Assembly: GCF_022427965.1 (NCBI RefSeq)
Contig: NZ_JAKTTI010000028.1
Location: forward strand, 1 to 60,072
Source: Fredinandcohnia quinoae
GTDB taxonomy: Bacteria; Bacillota; Bacilli; Bacillales; Bacillaceae_L
Length of the DNA stretch: 60,072 nucleotides
Direction of reading: 5' to 3'
Shown here one piece after another: positions 44,290-54,933 of the stretch. Within the stretch, counting starts at the first letter, position 1. Each line of letters opens with the position of its first letter. The notes below the pieces were generated by a model, which saw only the letters and a list, made by a program, of their open reading frames with translations, was not told the DNA's origin and searched no databases. The position numbers and the translations under genes are program-made.

Positions 44290-45978
44290 CTACATTTCTT
44301 CCGGTGCTTTAATACCTAATAAGCGTAATCCTTCCTTTAAAACAGTTGTAACAGCTTTAACAACTGCTAGCCTTGTATTCATTTCTTCGTCTTCTATTAA
44401 TATCTTTACATGGCTATAATATTTATTGAATTCCTGTGATAGCTCAAGTAAGTACTTCGCAATTTGTGATGGCTCATAAGATGATAGGCTTCTTTCAATA
44501 ATAGTTGGAAACTCCATTAGTAGTTTAATGACTGACCAGCTGTGAGCATCAGTAAGTCCAATTGGATTCAGCGTTTCTCCACTCCCTGATTTTCGTAAAA
44601 TTGAACAGGCACGTGCATGGGTGTATTGAACATATGGACCAGTTGTTCCTTCGAATTTCAACATTTCTTCCAAAGAGAACTCAACATTATTAAGTCTGTC
44701 ATTTTTTAAATCATGAAAAATTATCGAACCGACTCCAACCATTTTTGCGACTTCATCTTTATTTGCTAGTGTTGGATTTTTTTCTTCAATATTTTTATGA
44801 GCAAGATCAATCGCATCCCTTATAACCTCTTCTAATAGTACTATTTTTCCTTTCCGAGTGGACATTTTTTTGCCGTCTTTTAAAATAAAACCAAATGGAA
44901 TGTGGACCATTTCCTTTGCCCATTCATATCCAAGTTTTTCAAGAACTAAAAAGATCTGTTTAAAATGTAAGCTTTGCTCGTGACCAACAACATACAATGC
45001 CTTTTTAAACCTATAATTATTCTGACGATATAATGCTGCCGTTAAATCCCGTGTTGCATAAAGGGTTGCACCGTCAGATTTTTTGATTAAACACGGAGGA
45101 AGATTGTATTCCTCTAATCCAACAACCTCTGCACCTTCGGAAGTGGATAACAAGTTTTGCTCTGATAGTAACTTGATGGTATTATCCATTTTATCATTGT
45201 AGAAGGCCTCGCCATTATATGAATCGAAATGAATATCGAGGAGTTCATAGATTTTTGAGAATTCCTTTAAGGATTCATCCCTGAACCATTTCCACAACAG
45301 TGTTGCTTCCTCATCACCGTCCTCAAGCTTTTTGAACCATAGTCTTGCTTCATCTTCTAATTCTGGTTTTGATTCAGCTTCGTCATGGAATTTCACATAC
45401 AAGCTGAGTAACTCCTTAATCGGATTCTGTTTTACGATAGCATCACTGCCCCATCGCATATAAGCTACAATTAATTTCCCAAATTGCGTACCCCAATCAC
45501 CCAAATGATTAATTCTTACTGGTTGATAGCCACATTTTTCTACAATGTTTGCTAGCGAATTTCCAATCACGGTTGATCTGAGATGCCCCATCGAAAAAGG
45601 TTTCGCAATATTAGGTGAGGAAAGGTCTAGTGTGATTTTTTCACCTTTCCCAATATCAAGGCTTCCATAGTGATCACATTCTGTTAATATCGTTTCCAGT
45701 ACATTTTTACTAACTGTCTTCTTATTAAGAAAGCAATTCACATATGGACCATTTGCATCGACATGTTCAAATAGCTCACTTTGAATTTTACTAGCCAAAT
45801 CTTCCGCAATCACAGTAGGTGCTTTTCGTAAGCTTTTTGCTAAACTAAAACATGGAAATGCCAGATCCCCTTGTTCCTGAAATTTTGGTTTTTCAATTAG
45901 TTTACATACTGTCTCGTAGGGCAAAGCCCCATCGAGTTTCTTCGTAATTTCCTTTGCATATGCTTCTAAAACTTCCAT
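44290..45978 (-). CDS. argS: Arginyl-tRNA synthetase ArgS
   Basis: A 562-residue class I synthetase. The HIGH-type motif reads SMGHLRST in the SSPNIAKPFSMGHLRS block, the KMSKS-type motif reads KKMSTRKG, and the C-terminal DALR domain (YVQYTHARACSILRK) binds the anticodon. It attaches arginine to tRNA-Arg. The ATG at 45978 has GGTGG at good spacing; the ATG at 45990 overlaps the AGAGG. A T-box leader precedes it (separate entry). B. subtilis argS lies elsewhere on the chromosome and, as far as I recall, has no T-box, so this may be a second, inducible copy. Confidence 0.93.
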   Translation of the reverse strand: MEVLEAYAKEITKKLDGALPYETVCKLIEKPKFQEQGDLAFPCFSLAKSLRKAPTVIAEDLASKIQSELFEHVDANGPYVNCFLNKKTVSKNVLETILTECDHYGSLDIGKGEKITLDLSSPNIAKPFSMGHLRSTVIGNSLANIVEKCGYQPVRINHLGDWGTQFGKLIVAYMRWGSDAIVKQNPIKELLSLYVKFHDEAESKPELEDEARLWFKKLEDGDEEATLLWKWFRDESLKEFSKIYELLDIHFDSYNGEAFYNDKMDNTIKLLSEQNLLSTSEGAEVVGLEEYNLPPCLIKKSDGATLYATRDLTAALYRQNNYRFKKALYVVGHEQSLHFKQIFLVLEKLGYEWAKEMVHIPFGFILKDGKKMSTRKGKIVLLEEVIRDAIDLAHKNIEEKNPTLANKDEVAKMVGVGSIIFHDLKNDRLNNVEFSLEEMLKFEGTTGPYVQYTHARACSILRKSGSGETLNPIGLTDAHSWSVIKLLMEFPTIIERSLSSYEPSQIAKYLLELSQEFNKYYSHVKILIEDEEMNTRLAVVKAVTTVLKEGLRLLGIKAPEEM

Positions 45979-46002
45979 AATTTCCACCATCCTCTTTAAA
46001 AT

Positions 46003-46236
46003 AAAAAAATCCCGTCTCAAAATAGAGACGAGATTTACCCGCGGTACCACTCTTATTGTTCAAAATAGAACCTTCTTACCAGATCGTATAACGGGGTTCT
46101 CCCCGGCACATCCTACTTATTTCAGACATGCTTCTCAAGAAGTGCGCTTCATCATGAACAGTACATTAGGCTTCCACCATCCCTAACTCTCTATCGAACC
46201 GAATCATGATTACTCTCTTCATCATCGAAGTTCATA
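46003..46236 (-). promoter_or_regulatory. T-box riboswitch controlling argS
   Basis: Minus strand. The T-box core AAGAGTGGTACCGCGGGT lies at 46054-46037, and a terminator (ATCCCGTCTC/GAGACGAGAT with a T-run) at 46035-46003. Upstream, a long stem I carries AGAGAGTAATCA and GGGATGGTGGAAGCC elements. The probable specifier is CGC (Arg) at 46146-46144 within GAAGCGCAC, followed by A; a one-base shift would read GCG (Ala), so the gene identity decides. Uncharged tRNA-Arg binding would switch to antitermination. Confidence 0.92.
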
Positions 46237-46404
46237 TATATTTCACATAATCATAATGGAACGGCATACAGAAATCAAACCTTTTTTTGATACGGTTTAA
46301 AATAAACAGTGTCTGGTAGACTATATTCAAATAACTTGTTCTAACTGTCCCTGTTTTTTACTAAAATAAATTACAAGGGTTGTACATATGAAGGGGGACA
46401 TCTA

Positions 46405-47661
46405 GTGAAAAAAATAATTAAGTGGTCAGTCATTTCCTATATTTTATTTGGTTTATTCATTGCGTGGTATTTATTTTATGGTGCAAATACGGACATTCCG
46501 ACAAACTTAAAAGGAAGTGCAGCAGATCCAGAGACTTTCATGAATGACCAGCAATTATTATTAAGCGAGGAATATTCACAAATAAAAAATTTACTTTATT
46601 TTTTATCAATTCCATTTGAATGGCTAATCTATATAGTGGTTTTGGTCGTCGGGTTATCGGCAAAGTTCCGTGAATGGTCAAAGGCAACTTCTAAGTTTTC
46701 AATTCTTCAAACCGCCATTTATTTGTTTTGGCTTTCACTAATAGTTGAGGTTTTGTCGTTTCCGTTTCAATGGGTGAGTTACAGTGTCTCAAAAAAATAT
46801 AATATTACCGTACAAACGACTTCAAGCTGGATGAAGGACAATATGATCGATTTTTGGGTCAATTATGCAATGATGATTATTATTATTGCTGTGGTGTTCT
46901 GGTTAATTCGAAAAAGCACGAAGCGTTGGTGGTTTTATGCATGGCTATTATCAGTTCCATTTTCGTTTTTCCTGATGTTTGTTCAACCTGTACTCATTGA
47001 TCCGCTTTATAATGACTTTTATCCATTAACGAACAAGGAATTGGAAACGAAAATACTTGCATTAGCGGATAAAGCGGATATTCCAGCTGACCATGTGTAT
47101 GAAGTGAATATGTCGGCAAAGACAAACTCACTGAATGCCTATGTAACAGGAGTTGGATCAAACTCAAGAATCGTTCTTTGGGATACAACTTTAAACCGTT
47201 TAAGTGAAAATGAAATATTATTCATTATGGCACATGAAATGGGACATTATGTGATGAAACATATCTATATCGGAATTGCTGGCTATTTAGTACTCACGCT
47301 CATAGGGCTTTACATTATTAACAAGCTCATGCAGGTAATGGTGAAAAAATGGGGCAAGGTATTCAAGGTTTCATCTATACAGGATATCGCAGTACTGCCA
47401 CTGTTCTTATTGCTCATTTCCATGCTTTCCTTTGCATCTGATCCAATCTCCAATGCAGTCTCAAGACATCAAGAAAAGGACGCAGATCTCTATGCACTTG
47501 AAATGACGAATGACAAAGAAGCAGCAGTATCATCTTTTCAAGAATTGTCTAGGGCAGGCTTAAGTCAAGTGAATCCACCATACCTTGTGAAACTATTTAG
47601 ATATGGGCATCCGACTATGCTGGAGAGATTAACGTATACAAATGAATATGAACAGGAATGA
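46405..47661 (+). CDS. yhfN: Ste24-like M48 membrane metalloprotease (YhfN)
   Basis: A 418-residue membrane protease of the CAAX prenyl protease 1 type. Four or five spans in the first 200 residues are followed by IMAHEMGHYVMKH, the HExxH zinc motif inside the M48 domain, and a DPISNAVSRHQEKDADLYAL element with the third ligand Glu. It likely cleaves membrane or secreted proteins on the cytoplasmic face. It starts with GTG at 46405 after AAGGGGG. The position near the comK segment fits B. subtilis yhfN. Confidence 0.92.
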   Translation: MKKIIKWSVISYILFGLFIAWYLFYGANTDIPTNLKGSAADPETFMNDQQLLLSEEYSQIKNLLYFLSIPFEWLIYIVVLVVGLSAKFREWSKATSKFSILQTAIYLFWLSLIVEVLSFPFQWVSYSVSKKYNITVQTTSSWMKDNMIDFWVNYAMMIIIIAVVFWLIRKSTKRWWFYAWLLSVPFSFFLMFVQPVLIDPLYNDFYPLTNKELETKILALADKADIPADHVYEVNMSAKTNSLNAYVTGVGSNSRIVLWDTTLNRLSENEILFIMAHEMGHYVMKHIYIGIAGYLVLTLIGLYIINKLMQVMVKKWGKVFKVSSIQDIAVLPLFLLLISMLSFASDPISNAVSRHQEKDADLYALEMTNDKEAAVSSFQELSRAGLSQVNPPYLVKLFRYGHPTMLERLTYTNEYEQE

Positions 47662-47702
47662 ATAGGTTTTATTAAAAAACACCTAACAAAATTTCATATT
47701 AG

Positions 47703-47719
47703 TTTTACAATATGTAAAA
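47703..47719. promoter_or_regulatory. Perfect palindrome, possible operator
   Basis: TTTTACA-ATA-TGTAAAA is a perfect inverted repeat. It lies between yhfN and the transketolase operon, before the terminator of yhfN. It may be a site for a regulator or part of the termination structure. Confidence 0.4.
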
Positions 47720-47721
47720 AT

Positions 47722-47755
47722 TAAAAGAGAAATGGTTAATTTTCTCTTTTTTTTT
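47722..47755 (+). terminator. Terminator of yhfN
   Basis: AAAGAGAAA and TTTCTCTTT arms with an eight-base loop and a long T-run. Confidence 0.85.
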
Positions 47756-47770
47756 ATCTTTATCTAGTAT

Positions 47771-47797
47771 ACAATGTCTATATTGTTACAAATGTAA
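47771..47797. promoter_or_regulatory. Overlapping palindromes upstream of the transketolase operon
   Basis: ACAAT-GTCTAT-ATTGT (47771-47786) overlaps TTACA-AA-TGTAA (47786-47797), 45-70 bases before the operon start. The pair is a plausible operator; no protein can be assigned, though the SorC-type regulator downstream is a candidate. Confidence 0.35.
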
Positions 47798-47841
47798 AAT
47801 TCTAATTTAACAAAATTTCATTCTTGTAAGGTGGGGAAGAA

Positions 47842-48747
47842 ATGCATGTTGGAGTTGTTCACTTTGGATCTTTTACAGCAGGGAGTCATAAGATTATTCG
47901 GGATTTAATTGAGTACTCTTCACTTAAAGATATTTCTTTGAGCGGAATTAACTGGAATCCTCAGTTGAATAAAGTAGAGATAAAGGAACTTGCAAAAGAT
48001 ACATTTGATGGCTGGGAATATAAAAGAGAAATAATTCTATCAATATTTCCACTTCAATATGTAGAAAATTTGAGACAACAAGAAGTTATAAATCAATTTG
48101 ATGCTGTCGTTGTTTTTGGGGGAAACCGAGCACAAATCGAATATGTGGAGCAACTTACAACAGGTAAAGTTTTGTCAGTTCCTATTTCTATTTTGAATGA
48201 TTTCGTGGGATCACAGTTAACTTTGGGATATGATACAGCGTTAAATGTCATCGTAAATAATATCTTGAAAATAAAAGACACAATTGATTCATTGAAATAC
48301 GGAAAGTTACGAGTTTTTTGCGCGCAAATTCCAGGGAATACATATAACCCTTTATTAGAGAATTCAGCAATAGGTGTAGATGGGTTACTAATCCATGAAC
48401 CGAATGAACAATTTTGGTGCGATCTAACAAATAAGCTTCAAGCTGGATTCCATGCAGGTAACACCTATACAATCTTGGTTATAAATAAAGGAATCGATCC
48501 AAATGAAATTCATCAAATATTATCTGGAAAATTAGATATTGATTTCAAATGGAATTATATTGATGAATCACAGTGTGTTGGACCTTATCCCACTGCTACA
48601 GATCGAGTGTTGGCTTCGAAATTATCAAGGAGAGTCATTAGCTGGATTGAAAATGGAGGACCTTCATCCTGCATTGTAGTTAAAGATAATAAAGTGATTT
48701 ATGATGAAAGTCCACAATTAATAGAGATAAAGGAGAATGTAATATGA
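47842..48747 (+). CDS. Phosphofructokinase-fold protein lacking catalytic residues
   Basis: A 301-residue protein with clear 6-phosphofructokinase ancestry: [19 protein letters not shown] (129-147) corresponds to GFDTALNT...KIRDT of true enzymes, and [13 protein letters not shown] (250-262) to PTAFDRVLASRLG. Residues needed for catalysis look lost: GGDGS becomes GGNRA (93-97), and the TIDND catalytic motif becomes SILND (116-120), replacing the base Asp with Leu; the substrate-binding HVQRGG region becomes ESQCVGP. Fold retained, activity unlikely: a pseudoenzyme or sugar-phosphate sensor. GTAAGGTGGGG precedes the ATG. Its stop overlaps the tkt start (ATGA), so the two are translationally coupled. 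Confidence 0.85.
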   Translation: MHVGVVHFGSFTAGSHKIIRDLIEYSSLKDISLSGINWNPQLNKVEIKELAKDTFDGWEYKREIILSIFPLQYVENLRQQEVINQFDAVVVFGGNRAQIEYVEQLTTGKVLSVPISILNDFVGSQLTLGYDTALNVIVNNILKIKDTIDSLKYGKLRVFCAQIPGNTYNPLLENSAIGVDGLLIHEPNEQFWCDLTNKLQAGFHAGNTYTILVINKGIDPNEIHQILSGKLDIDFKWNYIDESQCVGPYPTATDRVLASKLSRRVISWIENGGPSSCIVVKDNKVIYDESPQLIEIKENVI

Positions 48748-50759
48748 GTAAAACAGAAACAAAAGTAAAGATCGAACAATTAGCGATTAATACGATTCGC
48801 ACACTATCCATCGATGCAATTGAAAAAGCAAATTCAGGACACCCAGGAATGCCAATGGGAGCAGCTCCAATGGCATATACGCTTTGGAGTAAATTTATGA
48901 ATCACAATCCTGCTAATCCAAATTGGTTTAATCGTGATCGATTTGTCCTTTCCGCAGGACATGGTTCAATGCTCTTATATAGTCTTTTACATTTATTTGG
49001 ATACGATGTGAGTTTAGAAGATTTGAAGAATTTCCGCCAATGGGGAAGTAAAACTCCGGGGCATCCGGAATTTGGGCATACACCAGGTGTGGAAGCAACA
49101 ACTGGTCCGTTAGGTCAAGGGGTTGCAATGGCTGTAGGTATGGCGATGGCTGAACGCCATTTAGCATCTGTGTATAATCGTGACCAATACAATGTGGTAG
49201 ATCACTTTACCTATGGGATTTGTGGTGATGGAGATCTAATGGAGGGTGTTTCCGCGGAAGCAGCATCATTAGCTGGTCATCTAAAATTAGGTAGATTAGT
49301 AATGTTATATGATTCAAATGATATTTCTTTAGATGGCGACTTACATTTATCATTCTCAGAAAGTGTAGAAGATCGTTTTAAAGCTTATGGATGGCAAGTA
49401 ATAAGAGTAGAGAATGGGAATGATATTGAAGAATTATCTACTGCATTGGAAAAGGCAAAACAAAATACAGATCAACCTACATTAATTGAAGTAAGAACAA
49501 CAATTGGTTTTGGTTCCCCAAATAAAAGTGGGAAATCTGCTTCACATGGTTCACCGCTAGGAAAAAGTGAAGTGCAGTTAACGAAGGAAGCATACGGTTG
49601 GAACTTTGAAGAGGAATTTTATATTCCTGAGGAAGTAACTTCACACTATGCAAAGCTGAAGGCTGAAGGAGAAAGAAAAGAACAAGAATGGCTTCACCAA
49701 TTTGCAGAATACAAAAAGGCATATCCTAGTCTAGCAATTCAGCTTGAAATGGCAATGAATGGAGTATTACCTGAAGGATGGGATGCAGAGATACCTGTTT
49801 ATTCTGGAGATAAAAAGGTTGCTACTCGGTCAGCTTCAGGAGAAGTGTTAAATTCACTGGCTAAAAAGCTTCCGAACGTATTTGGTGGATCAGCTGATTT
49901 AGCATCATCTAATAAAACATATATGAAAGAACAAGGAGATTTCTCCGCTATTGATTTTTCAGGGAAAAACATTTGGTTTGGTGTTCGTGAATTTGCAATG
50001 GGTGCTGCAATGAACGGTATTGCTCTACACGGAGGTGTAAAAGTATTCGGTGCGACATTCTTTGTGTTTTCTGATTATGTTCGCCCTGCAATCCGTTTAG
50101 CTGCATTAATGAAACTTCCAGTAACATATGTATTTACCCATGATAGTATCGCAGTAGGGGAAGATGGCCCAACTCATGAGCCTGTAGAACAATTAGCATC
50201 ATTAAGAACAATGCCAGGAATTTCTGTTATTCGTCCTGCAGATGCAAATGAAACAGCAGCAGCATGGAAATTGGCAATCGAAAGTAAGGAAGAACCAACA
50301 CTTTTAATTCTTACTCGTCAAGATTTACCTTATTTAGCGAATGATCGAGAAGTTATCTTCGAAGGTGTTAAAAAAGGTGCATATGTGGTGTCTGAGGCTA
50401 AAGGAAGTTTTGAAGGTATCCTTCTTGCATCAGGCTCAGAGGTATCATTAGCCCTAGAAGCTCAAAAAGAATTAGAAAAGGAAAATATATATGTTTCAGT
50501 AGTAAGCATGCCAAGCTGGGATCGTTTTGAGAAGCAATCAAGTGAATACAAGGAAGCGATCATTCCAAGTACTGTAAGAGCAAGACTAGCTATCGAAATG
50601 GGTTCATCATTAGGTTGGCATAAATACACTGGAGACAAAGGTGATGTCCTTGCAATTGATCAATTTGGAGCATCTGCTCCGGGTGAAAAAATAATGAGTG
50701 AATATGGTTTTACAACTGAAAATGTAGTTAATAAAATGAAAATACTTTTGAATAAATAA
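48744..50759 (+). CDS. tkt: Transketolase
   Basis: A 671-residue thiamine-diphosphate enzyme moving two-carbon units between sugar phosphates in the pentose phosphate pathway. [13 protein letters not shown], the [11 protein letters not shown]-binding region, [21 protein letters not shown] and the ARVAVEMGS-like region [17 protein letters not shown] are all present. GGAGAATGTAAT leads into the ATG, which overlaps the upstream stop. The housekeeping transketolase is usually elsewhere in bacilli, so this may be a second copy. No linked transaldolase is present. Confidence 0.95.
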   Translation: MSKTETKVKIEQLAINTIRTLSIDAIEKANSGHPGMPMGAAPMAYTLWSKFMNHNPANPNWFNRDRFVLSAGHGSMLLYSLLHLFGYDVSLEDLKNFRQWGSKTPGHPEFGHTPGVEATTGPLGQGVAMAVGMAMAERHLASVYNRDQYNVVDHFTYGICGDGDLMEGVSAEAASLAGHLKLGRLVMLYDSNDISLDGDLHLSFSESVEDRFKAYGWQVIRVENGNDIEELSTALEKAKQNTDQPTLIEVRTTIGFGSPNKSGKSASHGSPLGKSEVQLTKEAYGWNFEEEFYIPEEVTSHYAKLKAEGERKEQEWLHQFAEYKKAYPSLAIQLEMAMNGVLPEGWDAEIPVYSGDKKVATRSASGEVLNSLAKKLPNVFGGSADLASSNKTYMKEQGDFSAIDFSGKNIWFGVREFAMGAAMNGIALHGGVKVFGATFFVFSDYVRPAIRLAALMKLPVTYVFTHDSIAVGEDGPTHEPVEQLASLRTMPGISVIRPADANETAAAWKLAIESKEEPTLLILTRQDLPYLANDREVIFEGVKKGAYVVSEAKGSFEGILLASGSEVSLALEAQKELEKENIYVSVVSMPSWDRFEKQSSEYKEAIIPSTVRARLAIEMGSSLGWHKYTGDKGDVLAIDQFGASAPGEKIMSEYGFTTENVVNKMKILLNK

Positions 50760-50766
50760 GGTGTTA

Positions 50767-50804
50767 GAAGGCTTTTAGTCTAAGTGACTAAAAGCCTTCT
50801 TTTA
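50767..50804 (+). terminator. Terminator of the transketolase operon
   Basis: GAAGGCTTTTAGTC and GACTAAAAGCCTTC form a 14-base-pair stem followed by TTTTA. Confidence 0.88.
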
Positions 50805-50812
50805 CCAAAATA

Positions 50813-50841
50813 TTGTTCATTCTTGCAACTTACTCTATAAT
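50813..50841 (+). promoter_or_regulatory. Sigma-A promoter of the SorC-family gene with flanking inverted arms
   Basis: TTGTTC (50813-50818), 17 bases, TATAAT (50836-50841). TGTTCA at 50814-50819 overlaps the -35 box, and its inverse TGAACA lies at 50847-50852. They are 33 bases apart, about three helical turns. This arrangement suggests autoregulation by the downstream product. Confidence 0.6.
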
Positions 50842-50885
50842 TGTTGTGAACATTTGTGTAATCCTTACTGTTAGGTGTTGAAAAA

Positions 50886-51827
50886 ATGGAAAAAGAAAAA
50901 ATTGAAAAAATCGTAGAAGCAGCACGTTTATATTATCAATTGGATTATAGCCAACAGGATATAGCTCAGAAGCTTGGAATATCAAGACCAACAGTTTCGC
51001 GATTTTTAAAGCAAGCAAAGGAAAAAGGAATTGTCGAAATAAAAATTAATGACCCAACTGAAAATGGTGAAATACTCGCTATCCAGCTTAAGGAAAAATA
51101 TCAATTGCACGATGTTGTAGTCGTCTCCACACCGGTTTTTGAAAGCACTGTCATCAAAAAATACTTAGGTGAAACGGCTGCGGAATATCTTGCTGAAACC
51201 GTTAAAGAGAAAGATGTTATTGCGACATCTTGGGGTACGACTATTTATGAAGTAGCAAAAAGCTTAAAACCCAAACCAATTAAAGATGTAACAATTGTAC
51301 AATTAAATGGTGGTGTAAGTCATTCTGAAACCAAAACATATGCAACAGAAATCATCCATTTATTTGGAGAAGCTTTTCACACCCATACTCTCGTACTGCC
51401 TTTACCAGCTATAGTTGATCATGTTGTTGTAAAACAAGCGGTTGAGGCAGACCGTCATATTCGTAAAGTTCTTGAAAAAGGATACAATTCCAATATTGCA
51501 ATATTCAGCATTGGCACACCTGTAGTAGAGTCTGTTCTATTACAAGCAGAATATTTATCAAAGGAAGATATTGAAATTCTTCAAACTAAAGCTGTTGGTG
51601 AAATTTGTTCAAGATTCTTTGATAGTATTGGTCAAATTTGTCATGAGGAGCTTAACAACAGAACAATAGGTATTGAATTAGCAGACTTGAGAAAAAAAGA
51701 GAAATCAATACTTGTTGCTGGTGGTCCGAACAAGGTAGAAGCAATATACGGTGCGTTAAGTGGAAGCTACGCAAACATTCTCATTACAGACCAATTTACC
51801 GGAAGCGCATTATTAGAAAAGGATTAA
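50886..51827 (+). CDS. SorC/DeoR-type sugar-phosphate-binding regulator
   Basis: A 313-residue SorC-family regulator. The N-terminal HTH ([30 protein letters not shown], residues 22-50 in pieces) is followed by a long isomerase-like effector domain with [14 protein letters not shown] and LVAGGPNKV motifs that bind sugar phosphates. B. subtilis DeoR has the same length but controls dra-nupC-pdp, which are absent here. The gene follows the PFK-like/tkt operon after a terminator, so that operon and itself are natural targets. Confidence 0.9.
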   Translation: MEKEKIEKIVEAARLYYQLDYSQQDIAQKLGISRPTVSRFLKQAKEKGIVEIKINDPTENGEILAIQLKEKYQLHDVVVVSTPVFESTVIKKYLGETAAEYLAETVKEKDVIATSWGTTIYEVAKSLKPKPIKDVTIVQLNGGVSHSETKTYATEIIHLFGEAFHTHTLVLPLPAIVDHVVVKQAVEADRHIRKVLEKGYNSNIAIFSIGTPVVESVLLQAEYLSKEDIEILQTKAVGEICSRFFDSIGQICHEELNNRTIGIELADLRKKEKSILVAGGPNKVEAIYGALSGSYANILITDQFTGSALLEKD

Positions 51828-51838
51828 TAGATTTTGCA

Positions 51839-51872
51839 GGGAGCTGTTTTAGTACAGTATCCCTTTTTTTAT
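51839..51872 (+). terminator. Terminator of the SorC-family gene
   Basis: AGGGA-G-CTGT pairs with ACAG-TA-TCCCT, followed by a T-run. Confidence 0.8.
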
Positions 51873-51985
51873 TTCTTTTAAAAAATTTCAAGAAAATTGT
51901 TCCATTTTTAACTAATCTGTTATATAATAATTTAAAATTTAATATACTGTATTATAACAATTTTAGGAAGGTGATGGTTAATACG

Positions 51986-53575
51986 ATGACAACACAAACA
52001 TCAGGGATTCAAATCAAGGGAAGAATGATTGAACAATATGAGGAGATATTGACACCTGAGGCACTGACTTTTATTGAAAAGCTTGAACGAAATTTTGGCG
52101 AAAGAAGAAGACAATTACTTGAAAAAAGAGCACAAAGACAACAGGAGATTGATAATGGAAAAATGCCAGATTTTTTATCTGAAACAGAGCATATTAGAAA
52201 CGGTGATTGGACAGTGGCACAGATTCCTCAAGATTTACAGGATCGGCGAGTTGAAATTACAGGACCTGTAGACAGAAAGATGGTTATTAATGCATTGAAC
52301 TCTGGGGCTAAAGCCTATATGGCAGATTTCGAAGATGCAACATCTCCAACTTGGGAAAATATTATCGAGGGACAAATTAATTTACGCGATGCGATTAGTC
52401 GTACGATTTCTTTTGTAAATGCAAATGGAAAAACATACGAATTAAATGAATCTACGGCAACCTTGATTGTTCGACCAAGAGGGTGGCATTTAGAGGAAAA
52501 ACATATTCTACTTGATGGAAAAAGAATTTCAGGAAGTTTACTAGATTTTGGACTTTATTTTTATCATAATGTAAAAAATTTACTTAATAATGGCTCAGGA
52601 CCATATTTTTACTTGCCAAAAATGGAGAGTCACTTAGAGGCAAGACTTTGGAATGATGTTTTTGTATTTTCACAAAATGAATTTGAAATTCCACAAGGAA
52701 CAATTAAAGCAACTGTACTAATTGAGACAATTCTTGCAACCTTTGAAGCTGATGAAATTTTATACGAATTGAAGGAGCATTCTGCGGGACTTAATTGTGG
52801 GCGGTGGGATTATATTTTTAGCTATATAAAAAGATTTAGAAATAAGGGGAATGTCATTTTACCAGATCGATCACAAGTGACAATGACATCACCATTTATG
52901 AGCGCTTATTCACAATATGTCATTAAAACATGTCATCGACGTAATGTCCATGCGATGGGCGGGATGGCTGCACAAATTCCAGTGAAAAACAATCCCACTG
53001 CGAACGAAGAAGCATTCAATAAAGTTCGTGCAGACAAAGAACGCGAAGCTAAAAATGGACATGATGGAACATGGGTTGCACATCCTGCACTTGTACCGGT
53101 AGCTCAAGAAGTATTTGACAAAGAAATGAAAAATGCCAACCAGATCGAGCGTAAGCGGGAAGATGTTCAGGTTACTTCCAGAGATTTATTAGCAGTTCCT
53201 GTAGGAAGTATTACTGAAGAAGGTGTCCGCACAAATATTAATGTAGGTATTCAATATATTGAATCATGGCTTCGTGGCCGAGGTGCAGCACCAATTCATA
53301 ATTTGATGGAGGATGCCGCTACGGCTGAAATTTCTAGGGCACAGCTATGGCAATGGATTAAACATCCAGAAGGAATATTAATAGATGGTAGAAAAGTAAC
53401 ATTAGAGCTTGTGAATCAATTAAAGGATGAAGAACTGCAAAAGATAAAAATAGATATCGGCACTGAAGAGTTTGAAGCAGGGCGGTTTCATGAAGCAACA
53501 CGATTATTCGATGAGCTTGTTTCAAGTGATGAATTTGCTGAATTTCTTACGATACCGGGATATGAAATTTTATAA
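51986..53575 (+). CDS. aceB: Malate synthase A
   Basis: A 529-residue enzyme joining glyoxylate and acetyl-CoA to malate. [11 protein letters not shown]-type motif is seen as [14 protein letters not shown] near residue 105, with [14 protein letters not shown] and GMAAQIPV later; the C-terminal [21 protein letters not shown]-like region ([20 protein letters not shown]) carries active-site residues. I used the ATG at 51986, as the GTG at 51971 and the ATG at 51974 overlap AGGAAGGTG. B. subtilis 168 lacks this gene. It is 24 bases from aceA. Confidence 0.94.
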   Translation: MTTQTSGIQIKGRMIEQYEEILTPEALTFIEKLERNFGERRRQLLEKRAQRQQEIDNGKMPDFLSETEHIRNGDWTVAQIPQDLQDRRVEITGPVDRKMVINALNSGAKAYMADFEDATSPTWENIIEGQINLRDAISRTISFVNANGKTYELNESTATLIVRPRGWHLEEKHILLDGKRISGSLLDFGLYFYHNVKNLLNNGSGPYFYLPKMESHLEARLWNDVFVFSQNEFEIPQGTIKATVLIETILATFEADEILYELKEHSAGLNCGRWDYIFSYIKRFRNKGNVILPDRSQVTMTSPFMSAYSQYVIKTCHRRNVHAMGGMAAQIPVKNNPTANEEAFNKVRADKEREAKNGHDGTWVAHPALVPVAQEVFDKEMKNANQIERKREDVQVTSRDLLAVPVGSITEEGVRTNINVGIQYIESWLRGRGAAPIHNLMEDAATAEISRAQLWQWIKHPEGILIDGRKVTLELVNQLKDEELQKIKIDIGTEEFEAGRFHEATRLFDELVSSDEFAEFLTIPGYEIL

Positions 53576-53599
53576 CATAAAAAATGGGAGGCTATTAAA

Positions 53600-54880
53600 A
53601 TGAAAAATGAAAGAATTCAAAAGTTAGAGGAAAGCTGGGAGCTAGATTCACGTTGGAAAGGTATAGAAAGACCATACACTGCTGAAGAAGTAATTAGACT
53701 TCGTGGATCGCTTGATATTGAACATACATTAGCACAAAGAGGTGCGGAGAAACTTTGGGAGCTTCTTCATACTGAAGATTATGTACATGCACTTGGAGCA
53801 TTAACAGGTAATCAAGCAGTGCAGCAGGTTAAGGCAGGATTGAAGGCAATTTACTTAAGTGGTTGGCAGGTAGCCGCAGATGCTAACCTTTCAGGGCATA
53901 TGTATCCTGACCAAAGCTTATATCCCGCAAATAGTGTACCAAGTGTTGTGAAGCGAATTAATCAAGCACTACAGCGTGCAGATCAAATTCAGTTTTTAGA
54001 AGGAGAAGGGGATGTAGACTGGTTTGCTCCAATTGTAGCGGATGCTGAAGCTGGCTTCGGTGGGCAGTTGAATGTGTTTGAATTAATGAAGGGAATGATT
54101 GAAGCTGGGGCTGCTGGTGTTCATTTTGAAGATCAGTTATCATCCGAAAAAAAATGTGGGCATTTAGGCGGGAAAGTTCTTTTGCCAACTCAAACCGCAG
54201 TTAGAAATTTAATTTCTGCAAGATTAGCTGCGGATGTTATGGGAGTTCCAACTATTCTGGTAGCACGAACAGATGCAGATGCAGCTGATTTAATTACCAG
54301 TGATATTGATCCAGTTGACAAAGAATTTATTATTGGAGAAAGAACACTGGAAGGGTTTTATCGCACAAATGCTGGGATTGATCAGGCAATCGCTCGCGGA
54401 CTTGCGTATGCTCCATATGCAGATTTAGTTTGGTGTGAGACATCGGAACCGAATTTAGAACAGGCGAAGCGTTTTGCAGATGCGATTCATGAAAAATTCC
54501 CTGGGAAACTATTGGCGTATAATTGTTCGCCATCATTCAATTGGAAGAAAAAACTTAATGAGGATACTATTGCGAAATTCCAAGCTGAAATTGGTAAAAT
54601 GGGTTACAAGTTTCAATTTGTTACACTAGCTGGGTTCCATGCATTAAATCACAGCATGTTTGAGCTGGCTCGTGGGTACAAGGATAGAGGGATGGCTGCA
54701 TACTCTGAATTGCAGCAGGCTGAATTTGCAAATGAACAATATGGTTATACTGCAACAAGACACCAACGTGAGGTTGGAACTGGTTACTTCGACGAGGTTG
54801 CACAGGTTATCTCTGGCGGCACATCTTCAACAACGGCATTGAAGGGATCTACGGAAGAAGCACAATTTACAAGCATTTAA
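53600..54880 (+). CDS. aceA: Isocitrate lyase
   Basis: A 426-residue enzyme splitting isocitrate into glyoxylate and succinate, the first committed glyoxylate-shunt step. The catalytic Cys lies in [13 protein letters not shown], and ADAEAGFGG and [12 protein letters not shown] line the active site. The size is standard for Bacillus isocitrate lyase and larger than PrpB. AAAATGGGAGG precedes the ATG. Co-transcribed with aceB and closed by a terminator. Confidence 0.95.
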   Translation: MKNERIQKLEESWELDSRWKGIERPYTAEEVIRLRGSLDIEHTLAQRGAEKLWELLHTEDYVHALGALTGNQAVQQVKAGLKAIYLSGWQVAADANLSGHMYPDQSLYPANSVPSVVKRINQALQRADQIQFLEGEGDVDWFAPIVADAEAGFGGQLNVFELMKGMIEAGAAGVHFEDQLSSEKKCGHLGGKVLLPTQTAVRNLISARLAADVMGVPTILVARTDADAADLITSDIDPVDKEFIIGERTLEGFYRTNAGIDQAIARGLAYAPYADLVWCETSEPNLEQAKRFADAIHEKFPGKLLAYNCSPSFNWKKKLNEDTIAKFQAEIGKMGYKFQFVTLAGFHALNHSMFELARGYKDRGMAAYSELQQAEFANEQYGYTATRHQREVGTGYFDEVAQVISGGTSSTTALKGSTEEAQFTSI

Positions 54881-54933
54881 TCTTAATCAATAGAAGTATT
54901 ACACTTCCAAAACGCATACTTGATTCATTAAAA

